A DNA stretch of 64,000 nucleotides from Pseudomonas sp. Leaf48 (GTDB lineage: Bacteria > Pseudomonadota > Gammaproteobacteria > Pseudomonadales > Pseudomonadaceae). Positions within the stretch are counted from its first letter, which is position 1, and the number at the start of each line of letters is the position of its first letter. The notes below the pieces were generated by a model that saw only the letters and a program-made list of their open reading frames with translations, was not told the DNA's origin and did no database searches. This document shows, one piece after another, positions 1 to 10,300 of the stretch. Position numbers and translations under genes: made by a program. The DNA lies in NCBI RefSeq assembly GCF_001421885.1, contig NZ_LMLH01000009.1:64604-128603 (forward strand), read 5' to 3'.

Positions 1-44
1 AGCCGCAGGACCTGAGCCGCGAGATCGAAGCCCTGCTCAAATGA
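1..44 (+). CDS. 3' end of a probable glutathione peroxidase gene (partial)
   Basis: Only the last 13 codons and the stop are present, ending in residues REIEALLK. The TGA overlaps the ATG of the next gene (ATGA), so the two are translationally linked. The tail alone does not prove the family. The call rests on context: a glutathione peroxidase gene precedes ospR and sagS in P. aeruginosa, and the short acidic-helical tail fits such enzymes. Confidence 0.5.
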   Translation, partial: PQDLSREIEALLK

Positions 45-502
45 ACAGTTTGTCCATCGACTCCCTGAGCCTGGACAGCCAGCTCTGCTTCAAGCTGTAC
101 GCCGCTTCCCGGGCGGTCATCCGTGCCTACAAGCCGATGCTCGATCAGTTGGGCCTGACCTACCCGCAATACCTGGCGATGCTGGTGTTGTGGGAATGGC
201 AGGAGAACGCCCCGCAGCAGCCGACCGTCAAGGCGCTGGGCGAGCGCCTGGCGCTGGACTCTGGCACGCTGACGCCGTTGCTCAAGCGCCTGGAGCTGCT
301 GCACCTGGTGCAACGTCAGCGCTCGGCACGGGATGAGCGTGAAGTGCATCTGAGTCTGTCGCCTGCCGGCCGGGGCCTGCGCGATCAGGTTGGGCCCCTC
401 AAGGCGCGGTTGTTATGCGATAGCGGGGTTGATCTTGATCGACTCAATGACTTGCGCGACGGGCTTGATCACCTGCTGGGTCAGATCAAGGCACTGACTT
501 AG
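41..502 (+). CDS. ospR: MarR-family thiol redox regulator OspR
   Basis: Protein of 153 aa with the MarR winged-helix fold; the recognition region ([23 protein letters not shown]) is followed by the wing with conserved DERE. Cys16 lies in the N-terminal helix (LCFKLY), where OhrR/OspR proteins carry their peroxide-sensing cysteine. Cys126 lies 110 residues further on, matching the spacing of the disulfide pair known for P. aeruginosa OspR. The family represses peroxidase genes until oxidised. The start overlaps the stop of the upstream probable glutathione peroxidase gene, its likely target and operon partner. The gene runs 17 bases into the 3' end of convergent sagS. It could be called OhrR-like from sequence alone; the neighbours favour OspR. 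Confidence 0.85.
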   Translation: MNSLSIDSLSLDSQLCFKLYAASRAVIRAYKPMLDQLGLTYPQYLAMLVLWEWQENAPQQPTVKALGERLALDSGTLTPLLKRLELLHLVQRQRSARDEREVHLSLSPAGRGLRDQVGPLKARLLCDSGVDLDRLNDLRDGLDHLLGQIKALT

Positions 503-2807
503 CGGGAATCCACAAATCGAGGAGGGCGGCCAGTTCTTCGCGCCTGAAGGGTTTGGCCAGGTAGTCACTCATGCCCGCCGCACGACAGCGTTCACGCTCT
601 TCGGACATGGCGTTGGCCGTCAGGGCGACAATGGGCAGCTGTGGCCAGCGTCCGCTGTGGCGAATTTGCCGACTGGCCTCGTAGCCATCCATGACCGGCA
701 TGTTGCAGTCCATCAGCACCAGATCGAAGTCCCTGAGTTCAAGTTGATCCAGTGCCTCGGCACCGTGGGCGGCAGTGACCACCTCGCAGCCGAGTTTGCC
801 GAGCATACCCTTGGCCACCAGCTGGTTGACCGGATTGTCCTCTACAAGTAGCACGCGTCCACGGGGTTGCGAGTTCAGCGTGTCGAGGCGGGCATCGTTG
901 AGTGTCTCGGTCTGCGGTTGCAAGAGGCGTCGCAAGGCCTGGTACAGCGCGTTGCGCGCCAGAGGCCGTGCCTGCTGCTGCAAGGGCGCCAGAGCGCTGA
1001 CTTCTTCGATGGGCATGAAATTGCCGTAGGCGGTCACCAGCAGAATCGGTGCGGTAACGGTGGGGCGCAGACTGAACAGGCATTCGGGGCAGTCGGTGAT
1101 CAGTACATCGAGTTCTACGCCCAGTAGCGGGTCATCAATGGATCGGCGTTGATAGTCGAGTCCCCAGCCAGGCAGCAGGCTGCTCAGCAGTTCACCCAAT
1201 CCACTGCTGGCGTCGGTGATTGCGATGACCTTGCCCTGCAGCAGGGGGGCAGGTATTACGCGGGTATGGGCGGGTAACGGCAGCTCGGCGCAGAACTGGC
1301 TGCCAAAACCCGACTCGGAACTGATCGTCAGGCGCCCTTGCATGGCTTCGCAGAGGTTGTAGGTCAGGGCCAGGCCCAGCCCGGTGCCGCCGAACTGCCG
1401 GGTAATGCCGGCGCCGGCCTGGGTGAAGGGCTGGAGTATCTTGACCTGGGCGTCCTGGGGAATTCCGATACCCGTGTCGCAGACTTCGATTCTGACGCCA
1501 TTTGCAGCGTTTGAAAGGCGCACATCGACGCGACCGAAGCGGGTGAACTTCAGGGCATTGGATAACAGGTTGCTGACAATTTGCCGAACCCGGGTCGGAT
1601 CGCCCAGTACCAGTGCCGGGAAGCGCGGATCGATCAGGCAGGTCAGCTCGACGCTTGGCGCGGCGTTTTGCGAAAGCAGGTTGGCGGTGTCTTCGACCAA
1701 TGCGCCGAGGTCGAAGGGGATGTGTTCGAGTTCGAGCTGGCCGGCATCGAATTTCGACAAGTCGAGAATATCGTTGAGCAACTCCACCAGAACTTTGCCC
1801 GAGTCATGGGCGATGGATAGCTGCTGTTGCTGCTCGGGGTTCAGCGGGCCGTCGAGCGATAGCGCGATCATTCCCAGCAAACCGTTGAGAGGAGTGCGGA
1901 TTTCGTGGCTCATGTTAGCCACGAATACCGAGCGCGCTTCGGCCATGTCGAGGGCTGTACGGCGGGCGACTTCCAGTTCCTGGTTGGACAGGCTGAGCCG
2001 TGCGTTGATGGCCTTGAGTTCGGCAGTGCGGGCCGAGACGATGTTTTCCAGTTGTCCGAGGTACTCGGTCAGGCGGTTTTCGGCGCTGCGCCGCTGCTGG
2101 ATTTCGGTGGCGATATTGGCGAATTGCTGGTTGGCGACCTTGACCAGCACGCCGATTTCGTCATTGGCGTGCCCCGCGGGGCACTCCAGGGATGTCGGTT
2201 GCGTACTGCGCGGGTCGCGACCGCTCAGCTCGTGGATGATGCGTACCAGAGGCTTGGTCAACATGACATAAAACAACGCCAGCAGGATGCCCGACAGCAG
2301 CAGGCTGCGGGCGAAACCATTGAGCAGGGTGACTTCGGCCCGGCGCAGAAAGCGGTTGCCGAAGGAGAAGGTGTCCACATCCAGCTGCAGCGTTCCGAGG
2401 GCTTCGCTGTTCATGTGATCCAGATAGAGACGGTCTTCGAACTGTCTATGGGCGCCGAACAGGAAGTCGCTGAGCACTCGATAACCGCTTTGCATGCCTT
2501 GTCGTTTGACGTTCGCCAGCACGATACCGTTGTTGTCGGTCAGTTTTGCACCAATGATCGCCGGCGAGCGCAACAGCCCTTGGGTCAACTCCCTGGCGAG
2601 CTCGGCGTCGATGTTGTAGGCGATGCGTGAGGCCGGGTTGTGGCTGATTTCCAGCAAAGACAGGATTTCCCGGTTGATGGAGGCGTCTTCACTGGCATAA
2701 TCGATGCCTATTTGCAGCACGCTGAGCAGCGTGCCGAGAATGAAACCAACCAGCACGGTAAGCCGGGCCTGCTTGTATGACAGCCGGTTGGTGAACTTGA
2801 TATCCAT
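486..2807 (-). CDS. sagS: Hybrid sensor histidine kinase SagS
   Basis: Inner-membrane hybrid kinase of about 773 aa. In order: a membrane segment near residues 15-35, a periplasmic sensor of about 130 residues, a second membrane segment near 165-185, a HAMP linker and coiled coil, a HisKA domain with SHEIRTP near residue 300, a HATPase domain, a poorly conserved receiver-like segment near 520-635, and a C-terminal receiver with the phospho-acceptor in LVLMDCNMP. In P. aeruginosa SagS works with HptB and RetS/GacS-linked pathways in attachment and biofilm tolerance. The ATG at 2807 begins MDIKF; a GTG at 2822 would add five residues, and neither has a strong ribosome site. Convergent with ospR as expected. 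Confidence 0.85.
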   Translation of the reverse strand: MDIKFTNRLSYKQARLTVLVGFILGTLLSVLQIGIDYASEDASINREILSLLEISHNPASRIAYNIDAELARELTQGLLRSPAIIGAKLTDNNGIVLANVKRQGMQSGYRVLSDFLFGAHRQFEDRLYLDHMNSEALGTLQLDVDTFSFGNRFLRRAEVTLLNGFARSLLLSGILLALFYVMLTKPLVRIIHELSGRDPRSTQPTSLECPAGHANDEIGVLVKVANQQFANIATEIQQRRSAENRLTEYLGQLENIVSARTAELKAINARLSLSNQELEVARRTALDMAEARSVFVANMSHEIRTPLNGLLGMIALSLDGPLNPEQQQQLSIAHDSGKVLVELLNDILDLSKFDAGQLELEHIPFDLGALVEDTANLLSQNAAPSVELTCLIDPRFPALVLGDPTRVRQIVSNLLSNALKFTRFGRVDVRLSNAANGVRIEVCDTGIGIPQDAQVKILQPFTQAGAGITRQFGGTGLGLALTYNLCEAMQGRLTISSESGFGSQFCAELPLPAHTRVIPAPLLQGKVIAITDASSGLGELLSSLLPGWGLDYQRRSIDDPLLGVELDVLITDCPECLFSLRPTVTAPILLVTAYGNFMPIEEVSALAPLQQQARPLARNALYQALRRLLQPQTETLNDARLDTLNSQPRGRVLLVEDNPVNQLVAKGMLGKLGCEVVTAAHGAEALDQLELRDFDLVLMDCNMPVMDGYEASRQIRHSGRWPQLPIVALTANAMSEERERCRAAGMSDYLAKPFRREELAALLDLWIPAKSVP

Positions 2808-2971
2808 GGGGGGTTGAACCACTTCCGTTTTCTTCGCTGCTCAAGCATAGCCGATCATGCAGGGCGACCGAAGTTCTCGAGAGCCTTGTTCAATCAGGTA
2901 AGCCGGTCACCGGACGCTGTGCTTCGTCGCTGCATCGCCATCATTACTGTCAACGTGTCCGAGGAGAAGTC

Positions 2972-3862
2972 GTGGATTCCCGATTGAATGCTTTTCTTGA
3001 GCGCGCCGATGCCGTACTGGCCCGAATCGAGCCGTTGCTGCCCGCGCCTCGCCCCGCTATCGACTGGACGCATTGCCTGGCCGCGCGCTGGCAGCGCGAG
3101 ACACGCAGCGGCTTTCTGCTGCCGCTGCAGGTCAGCCTCGACATGCGCCTGAGCGACCTGATTGGCGTCGATCGTCAGGTGGAGCAACTGGGGCGTAATA
3201 CCCAACAGTTCCTCGATGGCATGCCGGCCAACCATGCACTGCTCTGGGGTTCACGCGGCACCGGCAAATCTTCGCTGATTCGCGCCTTGCTCGCTGAACA
3301 CGCCCAGGCCGGTCTGCGCCTGATCGAAATTGAACGCGATCACTTGGCGGACCTGCCACGAATCGTTGAGCAGATCGGCAAATTGCCCCAGCGTTTTGTG
3401 CTGTTCTGCGACGACCTGTCGTTCGAATCGGGCGAGGGTGATTATCGAGTGCTCAAAAGCGTGCTCGACGGCTCGCTGGAGCAGGCGCCGGACAATGTTT
3501 TGCTGTACGCCACCTCCAACCGTCGGCACCTGGTGCCGGAAAAGGAAAGCGATAACGAAAACTGGAAGCGTGTTGATGGCGAACTGCATCCCAGCGAGGC
3601 GGTGGAAGACAAGATCGCCCTGTCGGATCGTTTCGGCCTGTGGTTGTCGTTTTATCCCTTCACCCAGGAACACTTCCTCAATGTGGTCGAGCACTGGGTC
3701 GGTCAGTTGGCCAGCAAGGCCGGCCTGCCGTGGCAACGCACCGAAGAGCTGGACGTTCTGGCGGTGCGTTGGGCCACTGGGCGGGGCAATCGCAACGGGC
3801 GCTGCGCCTATCAATTTGCCCGTTACTGGGTCGGGCTCAAACTGTTGGAGCACAAGGCATGA
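2972..3862 (+). CDS. DUF815-type AAA ATPase
   Basis: Soluble protein of 296 aa. Walker A is GSRGTGKS at residues 93-100 and Walker B is FVLFCDDLSF with Asp147/148. A later RFGLWLSFYPFTQEHFL segment is typical of the DUF815 family. These are single-domain AAA-like ATPases with no firmly established role. The GTG start at 2972 is supported by GAGGAGAAG just upstream. The stop overlaps the ATG of the methionine sulfoxide reductase gene (ATGA), so the two form an operon. A gene of this type follows sagS in other pseudomonads (from memory). Domain call firm, function unknown. Confidence 0.85.
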   Translation: MDSRLNAFLERADAVLARIEPLLPAPRPAIDWTHCLAARWQRETRSGFLLPLQVSLDMRLSDLIGVDRQVEQLGRNTQQFLDGMPANHALLWGSRGTGKSSLIRALLAEHAQAGLRLIEIERDHLADLPRIVEQIGKLPQRFVLFCDDLSFESGEGDYRVLKSVLDGSLEQAPDNVLLYATSNRRHLVPEKESDNENWKRVDGELHPSEAVEDKIALSDRFGLWLSFYPFTQEHFLNVVEHWVGQLASKAGLPWQRTEELDVLAVRWATGRGNRNGRCAYQFARYWVGLKLLEHKA

Positions 3863-4341
3863 TCGATTTACAAAAGAGCGGCCAGGGCCTCGAAGGCTAC
3901 GGCATGCTGCACGCACAGCTTGAATCCTTGTTGGCGGACGAGCGTGATTTCATCGCCAACGCCGCGCAGTTCTCGGCGTTCCTGTTCAACCAGCTTGACG
4001 ACCTGAACTGGGCCGGTTTTTACCTCAATCGCAACGAAGAGCTGGTGCTAGGCCCGTTCCAGGGGCAGATCGCCTGCGTGCGCATTCCGTTCGGTCGCGG
4101 GGTATGCGGGACGGCAGCAGCCACCTTGCAGACCCAACGGGTCGAGGATGTGCACGCGTTTCCCGGTCACATCGCCTGTGACAGCGCGTCGAACAGTGAG
4201 TTGGTCGTGCCGCTGGTCAAGGACGGCCGACTGATCGGTGTGCTTGACCTCGATAGTCCGAAACTGGCGCGCTTCACCGCCCAAGACCAGGCCGGTATCG
4301 AGCAGCTTGCGGCGATTTTCCTGCGTCTGAGCGACTGCTGA
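3859..4341 (+). CDS. Free methionine-(R)-sulfoxide reductase (GAF domain, fRMsr)
   Basis: Protein of 160 aa made of one GAF domain. Cys73, Cys83 and Cys107 have spacings of 10 and 24, the same as the catalytic cysteines of E. coli fRMsr (MsrC/YebR); they lie in IACVRIP, GRGVCGT and HIACDS. The enzyme reduces free methionine-R-sulfoxide with thioredoxin, repairing oxidised methionine in the cytoplasm. The ATG overlaps the stop of the ATPase gene. A redox-repair role suits the ospR/peroxidase neighbourhood. The gene ends one base before the convergent HD-GYP gene. Confidence 0.9.
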   Translation: MIDLQKSGQGLEGYGMLHAQLESLLADERDFIANAAQFSAFLFNQLDDLNWAGFYLNRNEELVLGPFQGQIACVRIPFGRGVCGTAAATLQTQRVEDVHAFPGHIACDSASNSELVVPLVKDGRLIGVLDLDSPKLARFTAQDQAGIEQLAAIFLRLSDC

Positions 4342-7284
4342 TCAAGCCAGTCCGGCCTTGGCCAGCAGGCTTGAAGCGTCCACCGCATCAATTTGCTGGG
4401 GGTCGAGAAAGCGCTTGGCGTACTGCAAATAAATTTGCGCGTTGATGAACAGTCCGAAGAGTTCAGGATCGATGTGGGCATCACGGCACATGCAGGCCAT
4501 GATGCCCAGCGCCTCACTCAAGGTCTTGGCCTTCTTGTAGGGGCGATCGGCAGCCGTCAGCGCTTCGAAAATATCGGCTATTGCCATCATTCGCGCCGGC
4601 AGGCTCATTTGCTCGCGCCTCAAGCGTTTCGGATAACCGGTGCCGTCCATTTTCTCATGGTGGCCGCCGGCAATTTCCGCGACCGTGCCGAGATGGCCGG
4701 GGAAGGGCAGGTGGCTGAGCATCCGAATCGTCTGCACCATGTGGTGATTGATGATGTAGCGCTCCTCGGCCGTCAGGGTGCCGCGCACAACGCTCAGGTT
4801 GTACAACTCGCCCCGGTTGTACTTGTAGGCGGGCACGTCGAGTTTGAAGCCCCATGGGTTGTCTTGGGCAATCAGCTCGCTTTGCGCACGCTCGAACAGG
4901 TGTTCCGGCTTGTCCGCCAATAGCGGCTCGCTGACGGGCAGAGCCGGGGCGGGTGTTCGTGCCTGTCGCCGGTTTTCTTCCCAGGAAACCCCGAGACGGT
5001 CATCCAGGGTGCGGGTCCAGGTACGTTGCGCCAGACTGCGCAAACGTTGCAGGTCTGCCTCTGCCATGGCTTCGCCACCAAGGTTGCAGCGGGCGACGAA
5101 GGCAAAATCCTCATCCAGCCCGGCCAGGGTAGCGTTGCGCAGCTCTGTCAGGGGCTTTGCGTCACCGCCCATGGCGACGGCCTGCCAGTAGTCGATCCAG
5201 GCATCGCGTTTGAGCACCTCGAAGCGGGTGCGGATTTCGTGGATGCGATCGTTCAGGGTTTCCAGTTTCGTGGCTTTGTCGACCACGTATTCCGGGGTGG
5301 TGACTTTGCCGCAATCGTGCAGCCAGGCTGCGATGTGCAGCGCCTCCCATTCATCTTCGCCGGGTTGATAGCTTTTGAAGGCAGGCTCCTGGCTGGCAGC
5401 TGCGGCGTGGGCGAGCATCAGGGTCAGTTCCGGGACACGCTGGCAATGGCCACCGGTATAGGGGCTTTTCGCGTCGATCGCGCCGGCAAGCAGTTGAATG
5501 AAGGCGTCCAGCAATTGTTTTTGCCTGGCTTGCAGGCGTTGACTTTCAATACTGACAGCGGCCGCGCCGGACACCGCCTGGATGAACGCGATGCGATCGG
5601 GCCGCAGTTTTTCCTGATCACTCTGATTGCCGCTGTCGGCGAGCAGCAGTACCAGCAAGCCCACGGTTTCGTTATGCCGGTTGTGCAAGCGGATACCGAT
5701 CAGATGAACCCGGGGGCAGGCCAGTGCCAGGAGCACGTGTTGCAGGTCTGCCGCCTGATCGAAACCGAGACTGGTGACAATATTGTCGGTTTTCGCCAGT
5801 TGCAGCATCCAGGCCGGACTCTGCGGGTCTTCAAGCGCGTGGCCTCGAATGTCGTACGACGACAGCTCCTCGGAACTGTTGTTGAGCACCAGGCCGTGGG
5901 GCTCCATGCGATCGCCGTCTCCTTCACGAAGGTAAATCAGGCCGGCCTGGGCTTGGGCGATTTTCGCGGTTTCAAATAACACTCGTTCGAGCAGCGGGGC
6001 GAATCGGGTTTCGGCGCTCAGGCTGTCGGTGATCTGGAAGAAGCTTGCCAGGGTGTCCTTCATCCGCGCCATCGACACACTCAGTTGATCGACTTCGAGG
6101 ACTGGCGAGCGCCGGGAAACCGGGAAGTTGAAGTCGAAACTGCGAATCGCATCCGCTTCCTTCACCAGTGCACGCAGGGGTTTGACCAGGACTCTTGACG
6201 TCAACCAACCCAGAGGCAGGCACAACAGCAATGTTGCCAGGGTAATCAGCGCGCCTTGCCAGCGCATGCGGTAGGCGTCGGCGAGCAACTCATCTTCCGG
6301 GACCAGCATTGCCAGTTCCAGCCCGTGTGGGCCGCCCTCCTGCAGGCTGCTGCGGGCCACGATCCATTGTCGACCATAGGCGTTGAGCCGATTGCCCGCC
6401 ACAGGATTCTTGAGCAGCGCGCCGAGACTGGGGCTCAGGTCCGCCGCCTTGATCAGGCGCGCGGTCTTATCGTCGATGATCAGCCGGGAACTGTCGGGGT
6501 AGGCGATGGCATTGCCTTGGGCATCGAACAGCACGATTTCGGTACTGGGGGTCACGACGTGCCTGGCCAGGGTTGCACTGAGCTCGGCCAGGGTCAGGTC
6601 GGCGCCCATGACGGTGTTTTCGTCGCTGCGTCGGGCCAGTGTGGTACCAATGTTGTGGGTGGAGAAAAAAATGTAGGGTTCGGTGGTGATCTGATCGTTG
6701 TTGCTACGGGCGTGGGTAAACCAGGTGCGACTGCGTGGGTCGTAAGTATCGTTGGGGTTGTCCCGATGGCTGACGAGAGTCAGGTCTTGAGCGAAAAACA
6801 ACGACTGGGAATGGACCATTCCTGCGTTGTCGTGTTCGATGCTCCAGACCTGATAAGCCGCCGTCTGCGGGGCATCGAGCAGCGCTTTGAGGTCCGGGGT
6901 GCGTAGGGGGCGTACCATGAAAAAATCGCCGTTGCCGTAACCTACATACAGCGAGGCCAGGTCAGGATTGTCCTTGAGCGACTGGCTGAACGGTGCGAGC
7001 AGCGCCAGGCGTTGTTCCAGGTCAGGGGCATGCCCCGCCGGGTTGACGACAAGCAGGCTCAACAGATGACGAATCGGTTCATAGGTGGCTTGCAGGTCCA
7101 GGCGAACGTCCTGCTCGATGCGTTCAAACAGCTTTTCACTGCTCGAAAGAATGATTTGCGTGGTTTGCCGATAGTTGAAAATGCCCAGCACTACCCCGGT
7201 CAACAGCAGCAGGAAAGTGAACATCACGCTGATATGGACGTGCAGCGGAAAGCGCCGTGCGTCCGGATGCAGTGGGTTGGGCAT
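4342..7284 (-). CDS. Membrane HD-GYP protein with dCACHE, HAMP and GAF domains
   Basis: About 980 aa. A membrane segment near residues 20-42 is followed by a long periplasmic dCACHE-like sensor, a second membrane segment near 345-365 (ALITLATLLLCLPLG), HAMP, a GAF domain, then an HD-GYP domain with HDCGK and HHEKMDGTGYP. HD-GYP proteins hydrolyse cyclic di-GMP, and both metal-binding motifs are intact. About 220 residues separate them, far more than in compact HD-GYP proteins such as RpfG, so the domain carries a large insertion. Start at 7284 chosen because GGAG lies nine bases upstream; an earlier in-frame start lacks this. A signal-dependent c-di-GMP phosphodiesterase is likely; the ligand is unknown. 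Confidence 0.85.
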   Translation of the reverse strand: MPNPLHPDARRFPLHVHISVMFTFLLLLTGVVLGIFNYRQTTQIILSSSEKLFERIEQDVRLDLQATYEPIRHLLSLLVVNPAGHAPDLEQRLALLAPFSQSLKDNPDLASLYVGYGNGDFFMVRPLRTPDLKALLDAPQTAAYQVWSIEHDNAGMVHSQSLFFAQDLTLVSHRDNPNDTYDPRSRTWFTHARSNNDQITTEPYIFFSTHNIGTTLARRSDENTVMGADLTLAELSATLARHVVTPSTEIVLFDAQGNAIAYPDSSRLIIDDKTARLIKAADLSPSLGALLKNPVAGNRLNAYGRQWIVARSSLQEGGPHGLELAMLVPEDELLADAYRMRWQGALITLATLLLCLPLGWLTSRVLVKPLRALVKEADAIRSFDFNFPVSRRSPVLEVDQLSVSMARMKDTLASFFQITDSLSAETRFAPLLERVLFETAKIAQAQAGLIYLREGDGDRMEPHGLVLNNSSEELSSYDIRGHALEDPQSPAWMLQLAKTDNIVTSLGFDQAADLQHVLLALACPRVHLIGIRLHNRHNETVGLLVLLLADSGNQSDQEKLRPDRIAFIQAVSGAAAVSIESQRLQARQKQLLDAFIQLLAGAIDAKSPYTGGHCQRVPELTLMLAHAAAASQEPAFKSYQPGEDEWEALHIAAWLHDCGKVTTPEYVVDKATKLETLNDRIHEIRTRFEVLKRDAWIDYWQAVAMGGDAKPLTELRNATLAGLDEDFAFVARCNLGGEAMAEADLQRLRSLAQRTWTRTLDDRLGVSWEENRRQARTPAPALPVSEPLLADKPEHLFERAQSELIAQDNPWGFKLDVPAYKYNRGELYNLSVVRGTLTAEERYIINHHMVQTIRMLSHLPFPGHLGTVAEIAGGHHEKMDGTGYPKRLRREQMSLPARMMAIADIFEALTAADRPYKKAKTLSEALGIMACMCRDAHIDPELFGLFINAQIYLQYAKRFLDPQQIDAVDASSLLAKAGLA

Positions 7285-7332
7285 TGCAGGTTTCTCCAGG
7301 CTGGAAACGCACTGCTGAGCGTTCAAGCATAG

Positions 7333-10300
7333 TTAAGGCTCTGTCATCGTGCTCTCGGCGTTGTACTCAAGCTGTTGCAGCAATGCCTGTTCCAATTCAA
7401 GCAACGCGCGCTCCATGGCGGTTATGCATTGAGCCACCTTTTCACCATGGAAATCCCCATGACAGGCTGTTTCGAGCGCCTCGCAGCGCTCGATTACGCC
7501 AGATGCCTGGACGATACGGGCTGCGCCCTTGATCTTGTGGGCGAAGTCGAGCAGTGACTGCTTGTCCTCTGGAAACGTTAAAGCCAGCAGCGATTGCAGA
7601 TCGAGCCGGTTGCTCTTCACCAACTCGCTCAGCAAGCGCCTGTTCAAGGTCGGGTTACCCCCTGTCAGCAGGTGCAAACCATTGAGACTGAATGGTAGAA
7701 CGCCATGGCCCGGCTCGATGCCATCGACCCTTTGACTCAAGGCGTTCAGGCTGAGGGGCTTGAACAGGCAGTCATCCATCCCGGCCTGCTTGCAGCGTTG
7801 TATTTCCTCTGGCTGCGCGTTGGCGGTAAAGCCCAGGATGGTGCAGGGCGGGCGCCGGGCTTGCTGTTCGTGCCGGCGTATGGCGCGAGCCAGTTCGTAG
7901 CCGTTCATGACCGGCATGTTGCAATCGGCAATGACCAGGTCGAACGACTCGGCTTGCCACGCCTCGAACCCTTCCTGACCATTGACGGCAACCTTGCTTC
8001 GGTGGCCGAGGAACTCCAGTTGCTGGCACATGAGCAAGCGATTGGCTGAATGATCGTCCACCACCAGGACATTCAGTGCGCTCCGTGCGGTAGAGATTTG
8101 TACTTCGGCCGTATTCGGCAAAGGCTGTGCCGGCAATGTTTTGAGCTGCAACGAAACCTCGACTTGAGTGCCGACCCCCGACTGGCTGCTCAATTGCAAG
8201 CTGCCCCCCATCATCTCGCACAGGTTGCGGCTGATCACCAGCCCCAGCCCTGCACCACCCCTGGCCGATTGCGCGGCGTTGTCGGCCTGGGCGAATGGTT
8301 CGAACAGACGATGCTGATCCCGTTCACTGATGCCCATGCCACTGTCCCGGACCTGTAGGCGCATTTGCACCTGATCGGGCTCGTCAACGCAGCTCAGATC
8401 AACAATGACCCTGACTTCGCCCCGTTCGGTGAATTTGATGGCGTTGCTGACCAGATTGGACAGCACTTGCTTGAAGCGCAACGGGTCCAGCATGACATCG
8501 ATTACGGGGTAGGCCGGATGGAATTCCAGCAGAAGATCCAGGTTTTTCTGTCGAGCCAGGCCATCGAAAATTCGTACTACCGAGGTCACGAGCTCCCCGG
8601 GATTGACGCGCTCCGGGCTCAGGCTCAAGTGTCCGGATTCGATCCGGGCAATATCGAGGATGTCGCCAATCAATCCCAGCAGGTCCTTGGCCGAGCTGTA
8701 CGCAACATCAATGGCCGGTCGATCCGGGTGCTGAAGATCTATGCGCTTGAGGGTCAATTCGAGCATGCCGATAATCGCGTTCATCGGCGTACGGATTTCA
8801 TGGCTCATGGTGGCCAGAAAGGTACTCTTGGCACGATTGGCTTCATCGGCACGTTCCTTCGCGCAACGCAGGTCATCGAGCAATTGCCGCCGCTCACTGA
8901 TGTCGATCCAGCCACCGATAATGCCGCGCACTTCGCCGCTGGAGTCCCGATAGGGAAGAATCCAGTGATAGATCGTCAAGCGCCTGCCATCGATGTGCAG
9001 CTCACGGTCGATAATCAGCGGGGTGCCGTTGGCAACAACACGCTGGTAATCGGCCTGAAATTCCCGGGCTTCGAACACATTGCTCATGGCGCCCTGCATG
9101 ACGCTTTTGCCGATGACGTCCTCGCGTCTGGCGCTAAACGCTTGCAGGTAACTGTCATTGCAACTTTGCAGCAGGCCCTGGCGGTCGCGTACGTAGATTG
9201 GATGTGGCGTACCGTTGACCAGCGATCGCATGAACTCGAATTGATCGTTCAATGCGCGCTCGGCGGCCTTGCGCTGTTTGATCTGGCGGCGCATGTAATC
9301 GTTCCAGGCCACGGAAAGCAGCAGTAGCACCCCGGCACCGATGACGATCTGATAAAACAACCGATGATAATTTCGCCAGGTGCTGTGGGCGGTCGCTGAA
9401 TAGCCACGCCAGCGGCTGTTGATGATGCCCAGCTCCTCCGGTGCGATGCTCAGCAAAGCCTTGTCGAGAATGGCGTTCAGGTCCCCGGCTTGCCGGGCTG
9501 TCGCCAGGGAGAACGCGGCCTGTTCGGTGCCGATGGTGGTGCTGATCTGCAGTGTGTGTTCGAAGAGCTGCGAGGAAATGAAGTAGTTGGCGATTATCAG
9601 GGAGTTCACCGCGCCTTCTGCCTTGCCTTCGGCGAGCATCTCTACTGCGCTGAAACTGTCCGGGGTTTCGATCAGCTTGATGTGGGGGAACTCGCTGCGC
9701 AGGTAATCGAGCAGGGGGTTACCTCGGGCTATCGCCAGGCGCTTGCCTTGCAGCTGGGAAAGATTGCTCGGGCTATCCTTTGCTTTTCGGGTCAACAGGA
9801 CGTAGGAATTTTCCAGAAAGGGGCGAGTAAAATTCAATGTCGCCTGACGTTGTGCACTGGGCAGCAGGGCGGCGATCACGTCGGCCTGGCCGCCCTTGAC
9901 CTGTTCGATCATCTCATCGTCGTTGCGGCTGCGCCGGATGTCGAAGCGCAGACCAGTGCGTAGCCTGATCAGCTCAAGCAGGTCTGCGGTGACCCCGCGA
10001 AAATTACCCTCACTGTCGAAAAAGGTCAGCGGGGCAAAGGCTTCATTGACCACCACGCGCACGACTGGATGTTGCGCCAGCCACTGCTCTTCGCGGTCGG
10101 TAAGCTGCAGTTTCTGATCCGTAAGCAGAATATCGCTGCCTGCACTCCAGCGCTTTGCAATGTTTTCTCGTTCAGTCGAGGGGATGGCCATGAGCATCCT
10201 GTTGATGATGCCGAGCAGCTCGGGGTTGTTCCTGGTCACGGCGAAGCTGAAGCCATGGGCTTCATGTTTGCCGAAATTGGCCATGCGAATGTTGTTCAGG

